NCBI GenBank assembly: GCA_012845835.1
Contig: JABAKD010000002.1
Location: 16,577,629 to 16,641,628 of the forward strand
Direction: 5' to 3'
DNA length: 64,000 nucleotides
Origin: Undaria pinnatifida
Taxonomy: Eukaryota > Sar > Phaeophyceae > Laminariales > Alariaceae
Shown: one piece after another, positions 12,490-22,000 of the stretch
Position numbering within the stretch: position 1 is the stretch's first letter
Layout: the number at the start of each line of letters is the position of its first letter
The notes under the pieces: generated by a model
Database searches by the model: none
What the model was told of the DNA's origin: nothing
Seen by the model: only the letters and a program-made list of their open reading frames with translations
Program-made: the position numbers and the translations under genes

Positions 12490-12900
12490 TTTTCACGTTT
12501 TACTATCCATGTCAACTCGCAAGAGCTTTTATTCACCCTCAGCGACCTTCTGGACAACAAGCTCTAGCCGTGGTCACGGGTGTCTCCCCTTCTCCCCCCC
12601 CGGTACGTGCCTTCATTTTTATCGCGCATAGGGTTGGTCACGGGTGTCTTCCCTTCTCCCCCCCCGGTACGTGCCTTCATTTTTATCGCGCATAGAGTTA
12701 ATTCAGCACTCCCACTTTTCAGCTTTTTAAGCTCGTCGATTACTTTCATCAAGTTTCGCTGACTCACGCTCCTTCTGCTCGCCTTTTTTTTGCACGCAAG
12801 AAAAAGTCCCTAAGAGCACGACTATGCACTAGGAAGGATTCGGACCTGCATCATTGACTTAGTGGGGACGAGATTCACGTATCACCTACTACTCCATATG
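12490..12900 (-). mobile_element. tRNA-derived SINE, reverse orientation, near full length
   Basis: Reading the minus strand, a tRNA-like head (box B 'ggtccgaatcc' at 12836-12846, box A-like 'gagtagtaggtgat' upstream) is followed by the conserved body seen in the other copies ('gcgcgataaaaatgaaggca', 'gtgaccacggc'). A 59-bp part of the body is duplicated in tandem at about 12572-12690. Confidence 0.75.
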
Positions 12901-12929
12901 GGACGCCTGCTATGTACGGTACTAATAGT

Positions 12930-13108
12930 GGTCCCTCTACAATGCCGATTTCCCTCTGTAGTGCTGGTTGCCCGCGATAGTGCCTGTGAAATCGCTTTGT
13001 ACGGATGAAAACAACCAGCAGGGGTATGTATGCGGAGTAGTGCCGGTTACCGCTATAGTGCCGGTGTTTCCAGCTATTAATAGCACATACCGGCACTATA
13101 GAGGGACC
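12930..13108. mobile_element. MITE family M2, copy 1
   Basis: It starts 'ggtccctctacaatgccg' and ends with its inverse, 'cggcactatagagggacc'. Several internal motifs close to 'tagtgccggt' repeat the terminal sequence. It is about 179 bp and non-coding. Confidence 0.8.
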
Positions 13109-13603
13109 AATACCGTGCATAAGCCCGCTGAACGCACACCCCGCTCACCTTGTACAGGTCGGAGAGGCTCTGGTCCGGGCTTGGCTCGAACGCGCTGTTG
13201 CAGTACAAAAACTGCGGCGTTCACGGGGGGGGTGGGGGGTGGAGGGCGGGGGAAGGGGAGGGGTGGGACAGGGTGTGTGTGGGGACGGGTAGGGTAGGGT
13301 GGAGCTGGGGTGGGATGGGGTGGGGGGGGGGGGATTAAAGAATAGTCTGAATTTACAGACACTGCTGCCAAAGCGGATCGTCCATTGGGCACCTCTCTGT
13401 GGGCTCCTACTATTAGCAGCTACCGCTATACATGAGGTTGGTTGGGGTTTGATTCGTGGGGCGAGTGCGAACAGGGGAAGGTGAGACTTGGTCAGGGTGT
13501 ATATACTTCGCTCTATATGCGTAGTCTATAGTTTGTGTGTGCCACAGCAGGCAGACCAGGCTTTCCACAGCAACAGTAGAAGTGTTTCGTAGACTTTGTA
13601 CCA

Positions 13604-13680
13604 GCTATGTTTTGTATCAGGTATATTCTGTATCAGGCATACTTTGTATTAGGTATACTTCGTACCAGGTATCCTTTTTA
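13604..13680. repeat. About 20 bp tandem repeat, 4 degenerate copies
   Basis: Units resemble 'ttgtatcaggtatac'. The last unit contains the palindrome-like word 'taccaggta', which recurs elsewhere in the window. Confidence 0.6.
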
Positions 13681-16125
13681 GTAGGTACATCGGATCAGAT
13701 GGGTAGCTTACTCCCGACCGCAACAGGGGGGGGGGGGGGGGGGAGGAGCTCTCGCGACGCGCGTGAGCATGAGCGCGTGAGCACGCCGCTACATCAGCTG
13801 TTCTCGAGACACGCGGCCATCCAAAACAAAACGTCTCCCCTTCCCCCGTTCATCGCTTCATGACAGCATTTCAGCATCCGCACATTTGGCACTTACAAGG
13901 GGAGTGGCGTCCGAAATATGAAGCATGTTTCGGAGAGATGCTTGCAGCTAACGACATCCCGAGGAGGGGGTTGTGAGGGAGTCGAGGAGCAGCGGCCACC
14001 AAGGGTGACGGGAGAACGCCGAGGGGTTTCCACGGCGACGGGCGAAAAAAAAAGGGGGGGGGGGGGGGGGACAGAGGACGGTTGCGGGCAAGGGAAAGGG
14101 CGGTAAACACCAAAAACAAAAATCTACGATTCGCATAAAACGTTCCCAAGGAGTCGACCCAGTTACTGTGCTATATTATGAATTCAGTAGTAGCGCAATC
14201 ATGGTCCCTCGTGAGCGCGGCGTCTTGCACGATGAAAATTCCCGCACTCAAGTAGGTCCTCTACCCTGGGATAGTGCGGTCCTCTCTAGGACCTCTCTCT
14301 CGCCATCCATCTACTTGCGCATCTATTTATCAATCTATTTCTCGATATTTATATCTTTTTCGCCCCGTCTCTCCCTCCCTCTGCCTCTCACACACCTCCA
14401 AGCACGTCCACGACGAGTTAACCTGGAACTTTCCCTTGCGCAAGATAGGAGCATTCGCGATCGGCTTGAAGTGGACCTTGACTGCGTGTACTCAACCACC
14501 ACGACAGCAACGAGGGGGTGCGGGGGGGGGGGGGGGGAGAGAGCTTCACATGAGAAATAACAGCAACAAACAGCGCGTAACGCTCTGGCGTAACTGACCC
14601 CCAGTAACGCCTCTTCGAGACGTACCCGTCGATATCCGACAAACCGGAAACCCGCTCGAGACACGCTTACTACCCCACATCCCCAATGAGCAGCATGTTT
14701 CCCCTTTTTCGCCCAGTCGAGGAACGTCTCAAAATTCCACAGTGCACGACAGCGCGCTGTTACCAACATACAACAACAATGAACCCAACGCCCGTGAATT
14801 AGACACGTGGCCACGTCTCCTAAAGATTCGACCAGCATCCATTCCTCTGGGCACGTGTTTTATCTTCCATCCAGTGTTTAAACGAGTTTTCACGGCTTTC
14901 ATATGAAGTTTCGCCTGCAAAAAGGTGCCAGGTAGCATGCACCTTTTACTTGTATATAACATGTACCTTTTTCTGGTGTCGGTGGCGGGGGTTGTCGGCC
15001 CGTACCCTCTGGCTCGGGCGATACATCCATGCTACTCCTGGGGGCCAAGAGCGAAACAAAGCGGCGGCACGTCGTGAGATCAAACACGATGTTATCCTTA
15101 CGATATGCTTTATATCGGATGATACAGAAGGGTGAACTAGTATCATATCCTACAACAGTAACTTGTTTTTTTACGAGACGATATGATATACCTGGTAGAT
15201 ATAGAGAATCGCCTGCAGTAGCCCCGGCGACGATCTAAATGCCCACCATATTTTGCCCCCTGGTATGAGCGCGTTGTTATTGATCGGGACGCTCAGCTCA
15301 CACCATTCAGCGTGGTTTCAGAACGATTTGCCCCAATGGTGGCAGCTAGGCCCTAGCCTTCAAGGCACGCCTTAAAATATGCCTTGACGTCTTTTCCCAA
15401 AATCGTAGCCGTAAGGGTTGTTTGAGTCTTACAAAACTTGCCTTTAAGCCGGTTATTGTGTCCACACAAAACGCCGTTAGACCGGAAAACCCTTAAACAG
15501 GGGATTAGGGTAGAGATTCTAGGCATTTCGTGAAGAATTTTCTCTGCCCTGTGGGCCCAAAGCCCATTTCAAATACATCGCCGCTGTCCACTACTTTTGG
15601 GAAATTCTACCTAAAGGCTTCGGAAAGAACCACGCCATGAGACCCCACCGAGAGGGCGCCGTCCACATTAAGGAATTTCATCGCGACACTTCTGTAGTGG
15701 GAATACCAAACCCTCAATGTAGTGCCTGTATCGGCAGTATTCTAAATAGTTCCGGTTGCACCATCCGCAAATGCCGGCACTATCTGAGACACCACTGCCG
15801 TAGCCCAGTATTGGTGTTGCCCCGAGGTCGCCTGGGTGGCGTCATCTGCTTTGTTGCTGTGTTGTTGCTTTCCTCATTATACTTTTTAGGTTCGGTTTCG
15901 TGTTGAGTACGAGGGCGATGATGACGGTATCGACACCGGTGTCGTCATAAGCAGTAGTAAATGTTACAGGTCAAACAGGTCATCAAAAAAACACTGGTTG
16001 CGCTGGACGTAGATGGGTGGAAAATATCAGTCCAGGGTGAAGTACACACACCGAGAGCCCAGAGCCCACACGATGCAACAAACAACCAAAACTGGCCTGT
16101 TGCGAGGGGCCTTACACCGGTTCCG

Positions 16126-16571
16126 AGCCATCCCACGGTAGGAGTTGCAGTTATTGGACTAACTAATACTCCGGAGTAGTGTACAGCCATCCCACGGTAG
16201 GGGTTGCAGTTGTTGGACTAACTAATAGTGCACAGCCATCTCACGGTAGGGGTTGCAGTTGTTGGACTAACTAATAGTGTACAGCCATCCCACGGTAGGA
16301 CTTGCAGTTGTTGGACTAACTAATAGTGTACAGTCTTCCCACGGTAGGGGTTGCAGTTGTTGGACTAACTAATAGTGTACTTGTGTCCGATTGAGCTCCT
16401 CACGTGAGGAACTAGCCATTGTTTACGGTAGCCAAGTAACTTCACGAATACGTCTTTCTTTTAGGACTACTAAAGGCATCTTGAAGCTTGGTCGGGTTGT
16501 GCGAACGAATGCCTTCGAAGTCATGTAGTATCGGATGAGATATTGACGCTGCACCGCTACCGTGGGATGGG
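16126..16571. mobile_element. M4 element with tandemly amplified left end
   Basis: Five copies of a unit of about 50 bp, starting 'gccatcccacggtagg' and ending 'ggactaactaatagtgtac', fill 16126-16380. They are followed by a unique body and a right end 'ccgctaccgtgggatggg' inverted relative to the left. The same body, with only one left-end unit, is found at 51110-51395. Confidence 0.7.
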
Positions 16572-16880
16572 TCTTCTGTCCGCCGGAAATACCGGCACCT
16601 CATATGAGGAACCTCACCTCATAAAATAACCGGTTCACCTTTGCCGCACTATTAATACCATTAGTACTACAAGTACTACAGCAGTAACAGTTGCATGTGT
16701 AATACCCCTTGTATACCGTTGTATACCTACATAGGCCATTGAATTGATTGACCATCGGGTCCTAACTCCATTTTTCTTGAAGCAGCTATCGGGAGAGGTA
16801 CAGACGCGGGTATGGAGGGAACTCTGCCCGCCCGACGCACTTATAACGTCCGTAAAAAAAGGGGCCACCTGTTAGTACAT

Positions 16881-17062
16881 ACAGTAGGTGGCCCTATATA
16901 ATGCGGGTCATATAGTGCGGGTGTCCGATATTGTGCGGGTGAAATCGTTTGGCACAATATATACCCCTCTATAGTGGCCGGTTTTTATATAGTGCGGGTG
17001 CCCGGTATAGTGCGGGTAATTTTTCGTGACACATACCCGCACTATATAGGGCCACCTACTGT
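16881..17062. mobile_element. MITE family M2, copy 2 (diverged subtype)
   Basis: Its near-perfect inverted ends are 'acagtaggtggccctatata' and 'tatatagggccacctactgt'. Internal motifs are 'atagtgcgggt' rather than 'tagtgccggt', but the layout matches the other M2 copies. Confidence 0.8.
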
Positions 17063-18967
17063 GATAATAAAAATAAAAATAAAATCGCCGTACCACCCTG
17101 TACTACTGTCAAAAGCAATCCATACTCCCAGAAGGGCGAATGAAGTGCCGACGCCGGCTACGACAGAGGTATTCAATAGCACTTCTTGCCATTTTTTTTT
17201 TCTTGATGACGGGGGCTCCTTAGCCAAACCTTAACCCAACCTTAACCCAACCGTCGTAGCTGTTGTTTTTTGTAACTGGTATGATTTTTTTTTGTATGTT
17301 TTTTTTCAACACTTCTTGTGTTACTATTAATAATAATACCAAGGTCATATAACGAACCCAACCCTCGTAGCTGTTTTTTTAGGGGATTTTTTTTCTTCTT
17401 GCATGTTTTTTCAACACTTTTTGTGCTGCTATTAATACCAAGGTCATATGATACAGCATAGGATTATTCATCGGGTTGCACTTTTTTTTCTTGGGGGAGG
17501 GGGGGGGGTGAACTTTTTTGTTTTTCGTCAACAGAGCTCCTCAAGCAAAGAGAAGCCCCAGAAAGAAAAAGAAAAAAAAGAATGCACCTCGCTATGTACC
17601 GTAGCATGCGTTTGAAGCACCTTGTGTGATATCACGGCGCTTCAGTAGCTCGCCTTGGCGAGAAGGCAGTTGTCGGGAGTCGTGCGTTCGTGTAGCGAGG
17701 ACCCTCAGAAATATGAGGTGCTTATAAACACCCGTGTCGAAGTACGCGTCGAAAAAAAAAAAAAAAAAAAGCTTGGAGCTACCGCCGCGGGCTTGTCCAG
17801 CTCCAAGAACTCTTGGGCGAGACAACGAAACCCAACCCTCACGCCCTTCACGGTACATCAAAATACATACTGTAACAGGTGACAGTCTCGAGCGTTCTTG
17901 ACCTTTTGAGCATTGTACAAAACATTCCACCCTTATTCCAATTCACCCTTATTAGTTTATCACAAAAAAGTGGGCTAAGGTTGTCTGCGAACCAAAAAAG
18001 ATGGACGTCCCCCCCCCCCGCCCTGTAGACCTCAGAGCGCGGAAGACGACCTTCCTTTCCCGAAACATTGGAACGGACCCCGCGAGCCCTCGCCTGATTG
18101 AGTTGAGTTGCGCTCCCCCGGCTCCCCATGCTTCCGTGGGCTTTCGTGGGTTTCCATGGGGTATTGTGGGTTTGTATTGGGCGGCGGTGCGTGGACTAGG
18201 TTATAACCCCCCCCGTCTCGTGTGGCACAGGTTACTAATCCTCCCGTGGATATTCCAAAAATAAGCTATTCGAGACAAATCTCGTACTTCCAACACCTAG
18301 AGAGTGGGGGAGTTATACTAAAGCCAAGTTAAAAAAAAAAACGTCTTGTGTTTGATTCGTTCAAAAAAATGCCACAAAAAATATACCTGGTATATTCTTA
18401 AATCGTACCAGGTACATGAACTCCAATCCCACCCCGTCTAACTTGTATTTTGATTTTCATTCTGGCGTTTTGAGTCGTGTTGTGTCGTTTTCTCTGTTGT
18501 TCGCGTTTATCCTCGTCCACCCCAGTTTATTGTCTGCCGCGGCGGCGACAACAAGAGCGCTAGCTGTTGACCTGACAGCCCAGAGAGCTGTGTGCGGTAG
18601 TGCCGTATGCTCGTGCCGTCTTCGGTCTCTGCTGCAACGTGCGCTCGTCCTTCTACACAGCGCTTGCTCTTTTCGCACTTTCTTTCAGGCGCTACATCAC
18701 GCTTTTCGAGACTTGTATGCAATTATCTCTCAACGCTACCTTCTTACACAGTACAATCGTCTGTACCAATTCCCATTTACTAGTGCAAAGCATGTCCTAT
18801 ACTAACTCCATGCCTTTTTCCACCTGCAAAAAACGAGAACAAGAAACGCCGTTATACCCTGACAGTCATAATTCGAAATTACAAAATTCAAGCTCCAGTC
18901 CGCAACTCGCTACCATTGCGTCAGGTACAATCTCTCACTTTATTTATCACCGCGGCGGTGGATCCAG

Positions 18968-19099
18968 TCACGATGGTTGGTAGGCCGGATCGGCGAGAAA
19001 TTTCCTCCGCACCTCGAGAGCTTTCTCGAATAGGTGCGTGTCCAGGCCGTCAACGTTTCGGCAAACCCGTGCTTTCACTGTCTTTCCTCCGGAAGCGCT
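18968..19099 (-). CDS. TEN1: TEN1 exon 3 (terminal exon, best copy)
   Basis: It starts after AACTGAAG and encodes SASGGKTVKARVCRNVDGLD and a charged C-terminal helix, then TGA at 18970-18968. It aligns with the last third of animal TEN1 (VVKARVL then a Glu/Gly pair and a helix). Confidence 0.88.
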   Translation of the reverse strand, partial: SASGGKTVKARVCRNVDGLDTHLFEKALEVRRKFLADPAYQPS

Positions 19100-22000
19100 C
19101 TTCAGTTGTTTTCGTAGGTGCGTGGGCGGGGGGGGGGGGGGATACTCATTTATTGCTTGCCTCAGTCATTTGGCAATTGCGAGGGGTCAGTAGGGGGGGG
19201 AGAATGCACTGAACGCTTTCTCCAAGAGGTTTGTGTTCAGGCCGTTAACGCTGCGGCAGACACGTGCTTTCACTCTCGTTTCTCCGGAGGTGTTCTTCAG
19301 TTGTTTTTCTAGTAGGGTTGCGGGGGGGGGGGGGGGCGTACTCAGTTGTTGCTTGCCAGGTAAGCACTTCTTCGGTTGATTTTGTAGGCGTGTAGGGGGG
19401 GGGGGGGGGGGTATGATTTCATCGTGCATAGCCGTAGTCATACAGCCAAAGAACCTCGGATCCCTTCAATGCCGACAGAGCACGTCGGATTATCCTCGAC
19501 CAGGCAGATATCGCGTGCACCACGCGCGAAGAGCAGTGAGGTGTTCGGCGAGTTGCACGAAGTGTGAACCGCATCGTACTAAGAGCCACTTGAGAGGCGG
19601 AAATCCGCACCTTGTGCATACTTTCTTGCATACGGATGACACCTTCGAATACATTTCTTTGTTTTCTGGTGTGGCTATTTCCAGAGACAGCAACGGGGAC
19701 ACTATGTAACTGCCTCGTGGGTGCCTTACCATATACACACTACGTGATATCCCCCCCATCTCGCATACCTCCAAAACATTACGTGGAAAAAAAAAGACGG
19801 CACCCTGGTTGTCTAACTCACGCAAGTGGTGAGAGGTGTGTTGTACAGCGTCGTTGCCAACCGTCGCCAACCCCATCCGGTTAATGGAGCGGGGCGAAAT
19901 CAACAAACGCTTCACACATGCGTATTCACATCGTTAAGGCTGCGGCAAACCCGTGTGGTTACTCTCTTCTCTCCGGAAGCGTTGTTTTGGTTGATTTAAG
20001 TACGTGCGCGCGGAGGGGGGGGGGGCGTTGGAGGGGTGTCAGAAGGGAGACAAATCAAGGAACACAAAATCACGAGGATACGCGCAGGGGTACGCACGTC
20101 TCTAATTGGTTTTGTAGGCGTGGGTTGGCAGTGGGGGATAAATCAGCTCACACCTTCTCGAATAGGTGCGTGTCCAGGCCGTCAACGGTGAGTCGGACCG
20201 GTATTTTCAGTCCCTATTATCCGGAGTAGCTCTTCAGTCAATTTTGTAAGCGTGCGGGGGGGGGCGAAGTCACCGAAAAATAACAACTTGGGGATACGAA
20301 CAAGGGTAAGCGCCAGCGCTGAGAGATACTGCCCACTTGGTCCGTGGTTTACAAATCCAGGGGAGATGCAGCAGGGCTGAACATTGAACAAAATCGAAAC
20401 CACGACTGAGCTTGCCCCGTCGCAAGCAAACAAGATGAGTCGATGGCCGACAGCCGCCGGGGCGAGAGTCCGTCCCCCCCCAGGGGCTCACCTCAATCTC
20501 GCCGATAAACTCGTAGAGCGAGCCCGTTTGGAACTGAAACCCCGGTAACAGGGAAGCGTCGATATTTAGCTCCTCCCCCTTGTACTCGATAACCGCCACG
20601 TCCGCCGCCGCGTCGTAGCTGCTGATACTGCCAGGAACGGTCCGCGAAGGCAGGCGTAACGCGTTTGTAATACGTATGCTGGTGATTGCGTCTTATCTAA
20701 TGTTTGCAGGACGAAAAAATCGCCCCGTGAAGATGTTACGAAAGACCCTCCGGGGAGCAATTAGGGTGGGGGTTTCTAATCTTGCGGCTTGCGGGAATGG
20801 TTTGGAGCTTTCGACGACAGGCGTACAGTAGGTTCGATAGTAGGCGTACAATAGGTTCGGTAGTAGAAGTACAGTAGGTTCGGTAGTAGGTGTACAATAG
20901 GCTCAACAACAGTGACATTTCGCTGGCAGTTTTTTTCCCGATGCTTGCCCACAGGGGCATTTGTGGAGGCGGTCTTAAATATCAAATAAAGGGACTATTC
21001 TTTCCAGATCGAGGGAATAATAGTGTCTCCAACCGGCTCTAATATTGCTGCTGCTGCTGCTCCAAAACGTCGCTAATCAACAAGACCACGCGGGATTTCA
21101 ACAATCACAACAGAAGTGCCCTCCTCCTCCTTGCATGCCCACCATGACTTGGCGTCTCAAGGCGTCTGAAGGCATCTGAAGGCGTCTGAAGGCGTCTCAA
21201 GGCATCTCAAGGCGTCTCAAGGCGTCTCAAGGGGTCTCAAGGCGTCTCAAGGGGCCTCAAGGGGTCTCAAGGCGTCTCAAGGCGTCCCAAGGCGCCTCAA
21301 AGCGTTTCGAAGCGTCTCAAGTCGTCTCAAGGCGTCAAAAGCCGTCAAGAGACGCATGCTACGATAGAGGTGCACAGGAATGTTCCGAGGATCCTTCCTC
21401 ACGTGCTAAAGTAGTCTATACTGTACTGTACTGTACTGTACTGTGCTGTACCTTACCCAGAGACAACAAGGCTTGGAGGGAAAAATCAAAACTGCAACCT
21501 AATCAGCAACCCCATGGCCCTCGGAGGAATAAAACGAAAGGCATCGCATATTGCACAAAACAACGGCATTTCCACGATATCATACGATATCATACGATAT
21601 CATACGATATCATGCGATATCATAGTCTTGTAACCCAGATTTTTTTTTTGTCAAAACGTGCTACCCCTATGATACGTGTCTCAGAGCGCATCCAGAGAAA
21701 TATGCAGCTTCAGCGGTGTTTACAACCTGGCCTAGCTTCGACAAAGCGGCCTTTAAATCACCCTGTTCACCCTTGCGTATATACTAGCTAGCACGAAGGA
21801 GAGTCCCCGACCTACATCCTTCATAACGACATACACAACCCGCAACATGCGCGATCGGTGATCTTGGCGTATCATACACAACTTGCAAAGATGAGCTTCG
21901 GCGAAATCCTCCACATACGTACTATAGTGTATTTTGAAGTTTTAACAAAAATGCAGTAACGATTTGATGTTTGTAGTCGACTCCCGCCATTTTGCAGGTG

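Larger units (their letters stand above)
8666..18967. other. 10.3 kb gene-free, repeat-rich region
   Basis: No exon can be assigned to a family here. The region holds MITE M3 (10411-10603), MITE M1 (11371-11646), a GATACA-type microsatellite (11725-12015), a SINE (12490-12900), MITE M2 (12930-13108 and 16881-17062), the tandem-headed M4 element (16126-16571) and several G runs of 10 or more. A well-formed pyrimidine tract plus AG at about 14350-14397 precedes an open stretch to about 14510, but its translation matches nothing I know. Confidence 0.6.

Noticed and set aside
14168..14597. Possible exon after a strong pyrimidine tract (about 14350-14397)
   Set aside because: The translation in any frame matches no family I know and runs into a G run; there is no partner exon nearby.
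16126..16380. CRISPR-like regular array
   Set aside because: The units are contiguous without unique spacers, form the end of a transposon-like element, and the DNA is eukaryotic nuclear.
18416..18805. Plus-strand frame with a signal-peptide-like start
   Set aside because: It lies in the 3' flank of TEN1, is T-rich, and lacks any recognisable domain; hydrophobicity follows from T-richness.
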